Positions 35,101-46,836 of a stretch of DNA of 64,000 bases are shown one piece after another. The notes under the pieces were generated by a model. The model did no database searches. It saw only the letters and a list, made by a program, of their open reading frames with translations, and was not told the origin of the DNA. The number at the start of each line of letters is the position of its first letter. The stretch's first letter is position 1. The position numbers were made by a program, and so were the translations under genes. Origin of the DNA: Dactylellina haptotyla (Eukaryota > Ascomycota > Orbiliomycetes > Orbiliales > Orbiliaceae); NCBI GenBank assembly GCA_031310005.1, contig CM062380.1:3224001-3288000 (forward strand). Reading direction: 5' to 3'.

Positions 35101-36547
35101 TGGAATAGACCCTTTCCGTTTGAAAATAGAATCGGGCTCTTATATTCCCAGAGGAAATCTTGGGCTGACTTATGGACGATATGTACTGATTTTTCTCGCA
35201 CAGACAAAAAAGAGGCACACTTCCCTACTATTTTCTCCAGCTGCTCTACTAGATATTCCGAGGCAGATTCCTGGGTTTTCTGCCGGAGAAAACTTTCGAG
35301 ACTTTTAGGGAGTTGCAGAACGTGTACCATCTCCGCGAGCCGCATCGGACGGTAAGCCGTAATCGCGATGCCGAGAACTTGATAGCCCAAGTTGTTGTCT
35401 CTTTTATTAAGAGAGATCTTTTGGAACATTCGCTCATAGAGGGCATCGAGTCCTGGCGGGACTTGCTCAAGTGTTAATAACACGTCCCATTCTGATACAT
35501 CATCTTCAACCAACATCTTAAAAACCAGATGTACCCAGAGGAAAGTATCGCCTGAGTTTCTCTTGAGATATTCGCTGACTTCGATTTTGGTTGATTCGCT
35601 GTAGTCCAAGCTGCCCATCTTCAAGTCAATGTAGTTCCGAACGGCTTCTTTAACGTGGGCTTGATTCTGTTCTAAGTCAATATTATGACATTTTGAATCA
35701 AGTTTTTTGATAAAATTCTCATTTTTGCGACTTGTGATGATCCATTGAACTTTGGACGCCCCCGTACTCGAAGATTGCAAGATGAGGTCAATCAAGGAAT
35801 CCACATCCTTTTCACACTCATCCAGGCCATCAACAAAAAACAGAGCCGATCCCAAACTCTCATCTTGGATGGTTTCTAAGAAAATGCGCTTTAATGATTG
35901 GATTAAATTATGATCCGAATCTTCGAAAAGTCGGGGGCCAGCAGTACGAAGGGCTTCTTCCAGGTGTAAAAGGAGCTCCGGCCGTCTACTTAAAAGCATG
36001 TAAAGCAGCCCTCTCAAAATTGAAACGGCATTATTGTGGAACTTATCGTGACTCTCGCAGAAGAAATGCGAGACGGTGGGTGCTGAATTCACCACCTGCC
36101 CCTCATCATTCCGTTTCAGACTCCTCCGAGAGAGTTTATCAATAAGCCCAATCATTATCATTGTCTTCCCTTTTCCTGGGTCGCCTCGTATCCAGAGTAT
36201 ATTCGACACAGCGGCGCCCGAGTCCCAAGCCTCGAACGCTTGACTTTGCAGTACCCATTCGAAAGATCCAACAAGGGGCGTCCCTTTATGAGAATCGCAT
36301 CTGAATCGGTCGATATCTGATACCGGATCAGTCTCTCGTAGGTGATGAAGGCAGGTAAATTTATCTAGTCATGATAGATATCGAGCCAGTTAGTTCCGAA
36401 TTCTACTAATGTTACACCGAGTTTGTGTAGAGGATCCAAACCCTTAGGTGAGTAAAAATTGATAGTTTCCCCTTTGAAATTCGTATTGCCCATAAACACA
36501 TGGCCTCCGCCGGTTCCTATACTCCCATGTACTTGTATATTATCCAT
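32130..36547 (-). CDS. NLR-B: NOD-like receptor related to NLR-A
   Basis: Two exons, complement(32130-36364, 36442-36547), 1446 aa. Exon 1 encodes a short motif containing GGHVFMGNTNFKG (residues 14-26). The intron (36365-36441) has a CTAAC branch site and splits a GAT codon in phase 1, exactly as in NLR-A. Exon 2 opens KFTCLHHLRETDPVSD and GSFEWV, then NACHT with GDPGKGKT (about 96-103) and FFVDGLDEC (about 211-219), a helical spacer, and a diverged WD40-like propeller from about 610 (IRVWDTKR, VKLWDLD) ending in ERILWIPHDFRP. It stops about 45 residues after that block, without the extra tail of NLR-A. Role by family: oligomerising sensor for non-self recognition or cell death. The large exon is uninterrupted, so the gene looks functional. 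Confidence 0.9.
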
Positions 36548-38153
36548 CCCAAAGACGGTAAAAAGAAAATAATAATAAGATAATAAAAATTAAAAAGTAT
36601 AAAGGTCAAAAAAATGTGACTTAGCCGGTACCAGTCTAGTATGATAGTTTTGAAGTTTTGAAATCCGCGAGCCTTCGAGCTCTATCTTAACTTAAAGATA
36701 AGAGCCTACCCGATCCACTAGCCTAAATAAGATACTGCCTTTTCAAACATGCATACTCGATGCAAACGCGCACGTAGATATATATTTTTCGCAGCCTTGT
36801 TTGCTACCAAATTTAGAGCGGGGTTTAGGCACGTTTCGTCCCTGCAGGTTTCCGAGACGAGAGCCAACCAAGTGTTCCCGAGTCCTTCCCGTTACCGCCC
36901 TTAGCTCCCGCTATTAGTGTGATCGCAAAACATCTCCGTTCCTTCATTGGCATTTCGTAGTGTAAAATTTATACAAACTTCCATATTCCTCAGTCAAAAC
37001 ACTACTTTCGACTCTCTCCATTTCTACCCCTAAGGAAAAACATCTGGAGAACACTTTTGCCCTTTTGGCACGACAGAAGGATCTTGTGGTGGTTAGGCAA
37101 AAGTGACGACCAGGGAAGGTTGTGTCCAGGTTCCAAAAGAGATTTTCGGCGCTTAAAATCGAAAGGGTGGTCAGGTCGCGTATTTTTATCCTATCATCTT
37201 TCAAGGCGGTATACAGATATATTGGAGAATACTTTATAGTTTTTTCGTATGGTCGCATGGCCTTCCTGCTACTATTTTTTAATATCCATTTTCAATTTTT
37301 GATACTCGGGTTAGATCGCTGTTCACTTGTTAGATCTTATGCGCGTTGGAAGTTAAGTGAGTTCGCTTTGCGGGCTACTTGGGGTTAAACTTGCCGAGCT
37401 GGGTAGCAAGCGACCCAAGACAATTTCACAAAGTAGAGCAAGGCTTGGGATAATTTGTCTCAGCAAATTGAACGTCAATCTTTAGTTTGTTTTAAAATGT
37501 ATTACATTTATTGAGTTCATAAAATATTCACAAGTTCTTGTGTCGCCGCGCCCGATCAGATAGCGGCCAAATTGCGGTGTTTCAACCAGCAATCTACATA
37601 GAAGTCATAATGCCCAGTCAAGTATTGTACTAGAATCTTATATATTTCGCGCAATGAATCGAGGGACGAGAAGGACCAGAAATCCAGAAAATGCATTCGT
37701 ATAGAGAAAATACCGCCAGCTGATCTATTAATTCTATAATAGTGAAATGCGTAGATACAAATGAAGATGCCTCATGCCAATGAAAATAGAACACAACCCA
37801 AAGCTTTTTGGTTGGGTGAGTTCGGGAAAAGGAGTCGAAGCCAAGTTGACTAGTCAACTTTAAAAAAGAAAAACGCCAGAGCCCAATGTGAAATCTTGTA
37901 AAAAACCAAAGAAATAAAACATGATGCTATGAAATGCCCGCTCAAGTATAATGTAATTGCTGATGACAAAAGAAATAAAATAGCCTGCTCGTGCGGCTAG
38001 TGGCTTTTCAACACAAAGGGAAAGGTCGTTAGGTCGTTACAGGTATACCAGTATCTGAAAAAAGAGATAGAGTGAGAGGATTTTATAGTTTAGAAGACCG
38101 AGCTTTTGGGGATTCGGGATCCCGCTCTAGGTGATGCAGGTGGTGGGATATGG
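36548..38153. other. 1.6-kb intergenic region upstream of NLR-B
   Basis: Contains the NLR-B promoter and the 3' flank of the next minus-strand gene. I looked for an effector gene carrying the NLR motif and found none. Open frames are under 105 codons and unsupported. Confidence 0.55.
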
Positions 38154-40248
38154 TCAGCATAACTCAGGATGACCAGCAACCATTGTTACATGCTTAATCG
38201 AGCTGATTTCCACGGATTCGGTGATGGAATTTGTTTTGCTCATGAGATCTTCAAAGGTAGCGATCGGAGGCATCAGGATACCACCGGCAGCGGAGGTAGA
38301 ATTGCGCCCAAGGTCAACGGAGCCGTGATTGGAAGCTTCATCGGGGAGTCTAGGGAGGGGTTTCTAAGTTGGTTGTTAGCCTTCTCTGCACGATTTCGCA
38401 TTATAGAGGTTGATTAGTGAGCCTACATTGTCAAAGGGAGTGCTATGTCGGACGAATCCGCCAGTGGATCCGCTCGAGCGAACTGTCCCTGCTCTGCTGC
38501 CAGTGCTCGAGTGCTTCCCAGTATAGTAATTGTCGATCGTAGCACGAACAGACCCAGATCTCGCACTGTGTGAAGGAGAAGTAGTTCCCGACCGTCGAAA
38601 CGTAGAGAAATTAGGCGAGGCACCGGCGACCATCGATTTACTCCTCTTAGGAGTGACAACTGACGTCCGGCCTGCCTTCTCTGAGTACGTTGTCCGGTTG
38701 GATTGTGAACTCTGATGCGACCTAGAGCTTGCTTCTGATCTGTGAGAAGACCTTGCCGACTTGGAAACATCTTCGGTTTTCGCCTCCTCGGCCTTCTTTG
38801 CAGCAACGGCTTTATAGACGACATTTCGCACGATTTTCTCGTCCAGAAGTTTGTATTGTGCGTTGAAACCAGTTTCTTCGAGAGAAGTTCTGCGAGGAAT
38901 AGGAGGGGCAGAGGCTTCATAATAGATAGAAGATGTCTTCGTCGCCGCTGCGGAACTAGGTGGCCTTGCCTTCTTCTTTGGTTGTAAAGAGAATTCTTCG
39001 ATGATTGGTGAGCTAAAGATAGCAATGGAGTCTGTCTTCTCCGAGCGATTTTCGACAGTGAGGCTATTGATGTTTCTTGTTGGAGGAGAAGGAGTGGCAG
39101 TAACCGTAGTTGATGGCTTGTGCTCACCCGCTGGTCGGGCCGCAACTACAACCGAGTCCCGATTTTTGTCGTCCCCAAAGCATGTTGAGCAGTCACTACC
39201 TGACTTTGCAATATGGCGACGGACATTCTGGGCAGGAGGCGGGATGGATCGTCTCTTTTTCGTAGACTGCCTCCTGGATGCCATTCGCATAATATTTCCA
39301 GCAGAGAACTTGGGTTTCAGGGGTGGCCGAGTAATCGATGCTGGTCTAACAGAGGCAGCGGTAGGAACTTGCATGATAACCCTGCTAGTCCTCTTGGTTT
39401 TCGCTCTCCTCCTTTGACTCAACTTTCTCGAGGTTGTCCTTTCCATTGCTGATATATGCGTAGTAATTGGCCCTGTACCGACTGGCTGCTGTGGCTGAGA
39501 TGCCGGAGCATTAGAGCTAGACCCAGGAGTGACAATACTGATAACATTCAGGACAGTGTTCCAGAGAGTTCCTCTTCGCTTCCTCTTGGTGGGTTTCTCC
39601 TTTGCTGGTTCTTGAGCAACGCCAGGTGTGAAATTACGACTGTCGAAAAGATTCGGGGTGTCGAATCCAGAGTTGGCATGTCTGTTTATTAACCTGGCCT
39701 TCTGCTCCTTTGGCGACGATGCCGTCGGCCCTGAGATCTCATTCTTAGGCCCGTCTCGAGATTTAGGGGTCAGTCTCTCCCTTATCGTAGTCGATCCCGA
39801 CGTGGGTGGTCTGGGAGATGGGTTTTGACTCGAGCTCCCAGTGTCTTCGGATTTCGTATGAACAACAATGCAGCAGTCAGCACAGACGATATGCTCCCAG
39901 TTCTCCGAGTTGATAGACTCTTCAGTTTTGAATAATGTTATTCTGGGCGGAATCTCGAGTGAACAAAAGGTTGGTCCAAAAAGACGCTGAAGCATTAATA
40001 TTAATCCCTATTTGTGATTTACATGTCAGTTCTTGTAAGAAATATCAATGCTCAAAGGGGTCGTGGTAAGCATATACCTCCCAAGTTTGCGCCTTGTCGA
40101 CAGAGACCACATAAGGGCTGTAGTAGGGGGCAACTAGTATTCTCATCCTGGCTGATGACGGGTCGATAGGACTGCTCATAGTTGATTCTCCGGAAGGAGA
40201 AGTGGGTGATATGGCCAGTAATGACCTATCTCTGGTATCGGATGACAT
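38154..40248 (-). CDS. Serine-rich basic protein, unknown function
   Basis: Three exons, complement(38154-38363, 38427-39986, 40078-40248), 646 aa. Exon 1 is Ser-rich and then shows an ordered stretch (ILVAPYYSPYVVSVDKAQTWE). Exon 2 starts RLFGPTFCSLEIPPRITLF and has HIVCADCCIVVH (possible metal ligands). It then becomes a long disordered region with basic clusters (KRKRRGTLW, RRRAKTKRTSR, STKKRRS) and Ser/Arg repeats (SSHRSEASSRSHQSSQSNR). The last exon, joined at a GTAGGC...CTTAG intron, is ordered: ILMPPIATFEDLMSK, ending HVTMVAGHPELC. Its in-frame continuation and branch site support including it. No family recognised; basic clusters would suit nuclear localisation. Confidence 0.7.
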
Positions 40249-41269
40249 TGTTTAAAAAGAATTTCAGGATCCGGGAAGGGTATATACCCGCTGTCACCGA
40301 ACGGAAAGAAACGCTAGGCAGTTAAACGCCTAGAACGATAAAGAAGCAAGTTTGCTAATGTCGAAGGAAATGAACAATGCTAGATGAGAAATTTAAAAAG
40401 GCGAAATGGCTTTTCGGCTCAGAGAAGTAGGTAGATGCTGGAAATGGGTCCGATTCCAGAAAGAAGGAAAAGAAAATTCGGAAACAACAAAAAAAAAAGA
40501 ACGCTAGTTGACGGGTAGCCTGTTCGACAGGTTGATAAATAAAATCAATCAATGCAGGAACCAGCTAGTGAGCAAGCGAGCAACCGGGTGGGAAATTGTA
40601 TTCCTCGTGCAACAGAACAGATGAAATAAGCTGGGGCCAGCTATATGGGCTTGTGCTTTGCTCTTGTGCGAGGGAGCGAATCTGCTCGGTTTAGGATGTG
40701 GTGCAAGTGTACGCGGATGGGGTTTACTGCTTCCCAGATGTCGCAGATCCAGTTCCAGGAAAATGGGTATTTGAAATGGGGTTCGACGGTGACTTGTTTC
40801 AGAACGGGCCTTGCGGTTCCGTCATATTTTTATGCGAGAAGAGCTCACCAGTTCGGGCGCGATGGAAAGGGGACGTGGCGGAACTCGCAATGCGTTGGAG
40901 ATGTGGTTGGCGTGCACGCGAGGCTTTTTGGTGTTGTCGGACTTTCGTTTTACGAAGGAGACTTTTCCGTCGAGATATTCGATATCAAGCCACTGTTAAT
41001 GTCAAATATCGCCAACTATGCTTTACGTAGATTGGAATGCGCAAAATTAGAGAAATGGTCCGGAGCTCTGAAACTAGACAGGTCTTCGCCTTGCCCGGTT
41101 TTGCTTTTATGAAGTCGACTTTTCGCCGGGAATTTTTGGTCTTTCTGGTGGTCCAAGGATAACGGCGATAGTCGAATGTAGTATGTTATGCGGAAGATCA
41201 GGTACCGCCCCAGGCAGCCTTTAACTCTGCAAACGGCCACAGAATCCAGGAACGGACTGGACTGGAATT

Positions 41270-41602
41270 TTGCGTCAATGGAGAAGTTATCTGGAGAGTC
41301 GACCAGCTCTAGAACCCCTAGATCTAGAAGAGATAATAATAATTCTCAGCCTCTGCGAAGAGGGGTGGAAGAATGCTGGATTAAATGAGGGATTGTCGAT
41401 TGACGAAAACCGGAATACCTATGTCGACATAGACGGCGGGCGTGGCTTATGGCGAACTAAAACTGTAATGCACCAAATGCTTATGCATGCACGCCAGAAG
41501 TGCAATTTGTTGAGAAAAGGAAAAAAGAAGGGAACACAGGAAAGAAAAGCGGATCAAGAGATATTCAAGTATCTCGGGTACGGGTACAAGATTGAAGAGT
41601 AA
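41270..41602 (+). other. Open frame of doubtful status (110 codons)
   Basis: The translation reads plausibly as a helical acidic protein (LEPLDLEEIIIILSLCEEGWKNAG) with a Lys-rich end, but it begins at a non-ATG codon and has no recognisable family or clear upstream exon. It may be the 3' exon of an unrecognised gene, a decayed gene, or chance. Confidence 0.2.
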
Positions 41603-43064
41603 CGGGTACTTTGGCACAAATTCCTATGTTGCACCGGGCACCGTTTGCAAAGCAACACCCCGAACCCCGGCTTGTCTTGTCGATGTATTCCCACAATGGA
41701 GCCTGTCTGCCAGCGCAAACGACAGGGGAGTCGAACTGAGATAGATTAAAAACCCGACGGTACTGGAAAATTGAGGAGAAAAGGAAAGGAGCGACAAGAA
41801 AGAAATCGGGCCGGACGATGAAGAAAAGTAAAAATACGGGTCAACCGCAACTTAACAAAAGATTGAAGAGAGAAGGAAGGAAAGTTAGAAAGTAATAATA
41901 TAATATCTTCAAAAAAAAAAAAGATCCTACAGGCATGCGAACTTGAACCAGGTTTGGAATCAAAAATCAACATCAAAATCTTGCTGTAGGAACGGTCAAC
42001 TTTGGAAGAACCCACACCGGAGGACATGTGCCAGCAGCAGCGCAGGTGGGTTAATGGGGGTTATGCAAGTGGGTATGGGCTTGTTTGAGGATGGTTCCTT
42101 TTTCAAGTAATCGTCCAGAAGGGGAGTTAGCGTGGGTGATGCTTGTGTGTGCTGCCGCTGAACCCCAGCGTTCCCGCTGGCCTCTGCAGACTGGTTGGCT
42201 CAGCACAAGGGCTTTGGTGCAAAATCGAAATTGCAAGTGCACAGGTTGCAAAACATTGATCCAAAACTTTGATATCCCACAATATTACAATAAAAGCAGT
42301 CCACGGATGGGCATGGGTCCCACAACCCATGGAAGACAAGACGAACCACGTCAGCGACGAGCAATGGTAAGGTGATCTATCCTGCAGAAGGGTAAACGAT
42401 GGCTTGCTAGCAAGGGAACGGGAACGCAGGGATGTCACGGCTTCGAGTAATCTAAACCAGGCCCCGTCGGTTGTAGAAGCCGAGTGGAACAGTGGGCATG
42501 CGGATATCCCACACTTATCAGTTGATCATGACGAAGAAATCGCTCGCAATGATGCCTGTCAATGTTCCCGTCGCCGACAAGTGAATGTCTATCCTTTACG
42601 GGGGCCGTTGGTTCTGTTGAATGACAATAATATTTAGTCTTGGGGTTGAAGGTGCAATTGGTACAAGGAGCAATCTATCATTTGGTCGGCCGATAATCAA
42701 TTCCGGGCCTTGGAATTTCAAAACATGACTTCCACTTAAATACAAAGCCGGTGCCCTTAGTGCGTTCTATATATGACATCCCAACTTCTGATGCCCGCAT
42801 TGATTTACCAATGGCATTGCGCTGGCCGCCCTTGCCGAATGTGAATCACGCCCGACATTGTGTTGGTTCGTTCGCAAACCGCCCCTAATTGATTACATTG
42901 ATGATTCTGACATATCCGGCGTCTCTAATCACGGCAGAATGATGAAGCTACTGGAGCACTTGATACAGCTCGAGCCTGAACATGAGCGATCGCAAGTTAA
43001 AGTTGAGCAGGATGTTACGAGTTGCAGAAGTTGTGCGCTAAGGTAGGGGTGGGTAAGCAGAGGC

Positions 43065-43123
43065 ACCCGGCAGTCACCTGCAGACGTCTGCAGACAGCTA
43101 TCGCACTTTACCGGGTGAGCTAC
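43065..43123 (-). repeat. 16-bp palindrome inside a tRNA-like segment
   Basis: CTGCAGACGTCTGCAG (43078-43093) is a perfect palindrome, flanked by ACCCGG (43065-43070) and CCGGGT (43111-43116), which can also pair. On the minus strand GTAGCTCACCCGGTAAAGTGC (43103-43123) nearly fits a tRNA A box. No B box follows. A fragment of a tRNA-derived SINE is possible. Confidence 0.35.
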
Positions 43124-43740
43124 ATTTTTTATATTACACTAGCAAGTTTGAGGAAACCGCGCAGGGATGGGATAGTCCTCGAAAGCGTGAACATCCAATA
43201 TAAAATGTCTTTGGGCCGGCAAATTCCTGTGTGGAATATTCCAAACTGGGTCATAGCCTGTTTGCTACAGCCGCCTTGCTTGCCTTGCGCTTCGAACTCC
43301 CATCACGATCGCAGCTTCAGGATTGAGGATGATTCTGAGTAATAATACAGTAATATGTTCGCCGCCTGGCTATTTTTGAACCATCAAATCGAGGTTCATG
43401 GTTTCGCCCCTCCGTCGCCAGTAGATTTGGACACCACAGTCTGTTCCTTCACAGCATTTAACTTCCGATCCAACAAGCCGACAGGGGATGAAATAAAGGG
43501 GAGTGGTTCACCTTGCGTTTAAGCGACGCCTTATTCGCAGCCACCAGCTCCCTGGACGTGATCCACTCCGTATGACGAAAACAGGGGCTGGCAGCACACC
43601 TGCAGAACTGGCGAGCAAGGGGCAAAGAAAGGGCAAGTTGCGTTGGTTCAACCCCAACACCACCAGCACTTTCTGATCTTGAAGCCTGGAGCTTGAGCGA
43701 GTTTCAAGCGGTTTCATCAGGGTTGTCCAGGCTCACAATT

Positions 43741-43781
43741 GCACGAAAAGTATCTTTCGCGGACGAAATGTCCTTTCGTGC
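43741..43781. repeat. Nested hairpin of CGAAA/TTTCG units
   Basis: Outer arms GCACGAAA (43741-43748) and TTTCGTGC (43774-43781) pair perfectly, and an inner TTTCG...CGAAA pair is nested inside. Confidence 0.6.
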
Positions 43782-44133
43782 TTTCTGCGTGCTCACATGA
43801 TTCGCTCCTCACTTTGGGCACGCCGGAGGCTCGAAATGCGAGTTCCCCCACAACTTTCTCCGACCTGACTCGAGCCGCAAAACATAAAGACCTTGATAAT
43901 AGACACGGAGCCGTTAAAGGTTCACCGAAAGTGGAGCAATATTCGGTTCGAAAGTATGCGAGTGAGCCTTTCGATATCACGAAGACTTCCTTCTTTGAGA
44001 AAGAACCCCGAATATACCCAATTTTCCAAACCCTCCCCACGCCAGCAACATCCGACAGGACAATAGTTAAATCCCCCCAATACCCATTCCGGCAAAATTG
44101 ATATCGGATCATGCCTATTCCGTACATCATTTA

Positions 44134-44154
44134 TCGCGAACTGACTGTTCGCGA
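44134..44154. repeat. Perfect 8-bp inverted repeat TCGCGAAC-TGACT-GTTCGCGA
   Basis: Followed directly by an AT-only-like stretch (about 44158-44180). Possible protein-binding site; not close to any gene I support. Confidence 0.55.
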
Positions 44155-45067
44155 AGATATTGATAATATATTATAATATAGGTCCCGTTATTGAAAGCCG
44201 AGGGTCGAAGTTCATCCAGAAACGAAACCCTTTTTGGCTGTTCCGTTTTTAATTGAAGCTTTCAACGAAACATTCAGCCCCGCTTCGCAGGCGATCCGAG
44301 GCAAGTGGCGTCTGTCACACCTGCAATATTGGACCACTTATCGACGAAGAAATTCATGCACAATCGATACGAATCTGACATACATATTTTTCTCCTTCTT
44401 CTCTCGAACAGGTTTTTTTCTTGGTTTATCTCAGCTGCCTAGAGCTACAAGCCGCAAAATAATATGCACAAGAAGGTGTGCGGCAACCAGAAATGTTAAA
44501 AACAGACCTACAGAAGCGGGAAGGAAGTTGAGAACCGATTCGCGAAAAATTCAATGCCGTGATTGAGACAAGTATTGCAAATACCACCACAACCGTCTGC
44601 GACCTGCTCCGTCGCAAAGTTACCCCACGTGATGACTATACTATCTCGATGCGCCCCGCATTAAAACTTACGAGAGAAACTAACTGCCAGCCAATGCGTC
44701 AACGGCCCGAGAACCGATTTATCGCCAAGATACGATAAGCTATAAGCAAAACGAAGGAAGCTTTCAATCTCACACCCTGGCGGGGTTATCCAAATTGTAA
44801 TCAAAACATGAATAGAACACTTAGAATAAGAATCAAACATGAGCAAATATAATAGGAAGCTCAGACATTTCTATCTAACATCGAGCCAGTTCGCATGCCG
44901 CTTCTTGAGACAAACTCCTTGGTTACAAAAATGCGCATTCCCCAAGCCCGCTACCGGGGGGTAGGGCCTCGTGGATTCCAATTCCTAACTATCATATCCG
45001 AGCTTGCGTTATGGCTCCATTCTTAAGGTAGTGCGAGCTCTTCTTGATATGGATAATTTGAGCACAC

Positions 45068-46836
45068 TCAGTCGATGAGCTCATCGATAACCTTGGAATC
45101 ACCTTCCGGATCCCAAGGGTGCTCTCTCTCGACATCCAAAATCAACTCTTTAGCCCCTTCGTTCCTAGGCACGAAACTGCATTTGAAAGGTCTTGGGTGC
45201 GATACGGTTCCCGACGTTGAACCCATTTCGGGTTCGATCTCGAGTCCAGTTTCCGGATCGATTGGCTTCTTGATGTTATAAACGGCCATTGTCTGTGCAA
45301 TAATTAACCAGACACTCGCGTCCGCCAACTCCTTCCCAGGGCAGATTCTCCTGCCAAATCCAAACACCCATCGCTTGATATTAAGCGCAGGTTTGAGAAA
45401 TCTCTCTGGTTTGAACACGTCTGGGTCCTCGTAGTTCTTCGGGTCACGTGAAATCCATTGAATTGAAGGTACAATAATTGCACCTTTCGGGATGCGGTAT
45501 CCACGATACTCATCATCAGCGTCGGCCGTGTGAGGGAAACCAGAAGGAACGATCGGATTAAAACGTAAAGTTTCCTTGAACAACGCTTCTATATACGGAA
45601 GAGTCGCACGGTCTTTGAGTTCAGGTAATCTCTCATTACCAATAACGCGATCGATCTCTTCTTGCGCTCTCTCCTGTACCTCGGGATGTAACATCATCGT
45701 TCGGAAGAAGAAAGCAAGAAGAGAGACCGATGTGTCCGATCCTCCACCGTACATAGATATAGCGCTAGATCTGATAAGATCCTTTTCGTCTTGCAGTTCT
45801 TGCTTGTTTAGAGCCTTTTTGTCGGCTCTATCTAGTAAGCCTGAAACGAAGGACGGCCTGTTCACATTCCGGGACCTTTGCAACGCAGCAAAATCATACG
45901 GTAGGTTGGTGACATCCATGACTTGCCGGTGATAATCGCGGGCTAGGCTTTTGAATTTCATACCGGGCAGCCATTCTGGGAAGTATCGCAACCATGGGAT
46001 CTTGTCGACAAGCCAAACGCCGCCCGCTGTTATTTCGCTGAAGGCGGCCATCATCTTGTCAATGAGATCGACGAGAGGGTCGAAACCGTTCGTATTTGGT
46101 ATGTATCCATAAAGCGTATCTAGCACGATAGAACTCGATGTTCTTTCCGTGGCAGTGTCAGCTAGCCAATAATATTGAGATGTCGCTTTTCAGAAAGAGA
46201 ACTCACATATGCAAATTCTTGGTATATTTGTCAGGGTTGTTCAAGGTGCGCCAGAGAAACCGTCGAGTGTGGATATCGATTAGAGGATGGAGCTTCTTCA
46301 CGGAAACGTTGCTCCCAATTTGCCAAGCTGCGAGCCGACGTTGCTGTTTGAGGTTGTCATTGTAGTCTTGGAAGGTCAATATATGCCCAAACCCGCACCT
46401 AGATCGACAAACGTTAGTATCGAGGCTGAATGTTAGAGCAGTGAATTCAGCTGAATGGTTCTTACATTTCGGCGGCGAAAAACATATGAGGTCTGGAAGA
46501 ATAATTCTGTGCCCGCCTAACCAATAGATCCTCTGCGATCTCCAAGTCATGGATTAAAATGATCGTTTGGCCGAGTACGGTAATGGAACTGATAGGGCCA
46601 TAGAGGTCCTTGTGTTTGATCCAGTGCTCCCATTCTGGTGGCCCAGGCGGCGGAAGGTCGGAAATATTCCCAACGATCGGGAGAGGTTTCGGGCCTGGTG
46701 GTAATGGGAGTTTCGAGCCTTTCTGCTGCGAGCTGAGAATCTGGCGGACGATCAACAAGGCACCAATCAAAGCGCCGCCATATAAAATTGGCCCGCTTGT
46801 CGCAAGTCGATCGGAAAGCATCTTGCGCGCCGACAC
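45068..46836 (-). CDS. Cytochrome P450 monooxygenase
   Basis: Three exons, complement(45068-46142, 46207-46398, 46466-46836), 545 aa. Residues about 15-35 form the N-terminal membrane anchor, followed by the proline hinge PLPPGPKPLPIVGN. The I-helix block is MYGGGSDTS, the ExxR is KETLR, PERF follows, and the heme motif is FGFGRRICPG with the ligand Cys at about 455. The sequence resembles the fungal group usually labelled O-methylsterigmatocystin oxidoreductase-like, but that name is not evidence of substrate. It needs an NADPH-P450 reductase and sits on the ER membrane. No polyketide synthase, NRPS or other secondary-metabolism gene is nearby, so it is not part of a visible cluster. Confidence 0.93.

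Larger units (their letters stand above)
40249..45067. other. 4.8-kb gene-poor region with palindromes
   Basis: No gene that I can support. Contents: a 110-codon open frame at 41270-41602; a CAGGGGCTGGC-type GC-rich segment near 43577 that resembles one near 19392; a palindrome with tRNA-like flank (43065-43123); and hairpins at 43741-43781 and 44134-44154. The left end is upstream DNA of the Ser-rich gene and the right end is 3' flank of the P450 gene. Confidence 0.5.

Noticed and set aside
38423-39145. 240-codon minus-strand frame
   Set aside because: It is an alternative frame inside the Ser-rich gene exon; low-complexity coding sequence explains it.
40645-41112. 155-codon and 110-codon plus-strand frames
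   Set aside because: Overlapping frames with many Cys/Trp/Arg, typical of chance translation; no domain.
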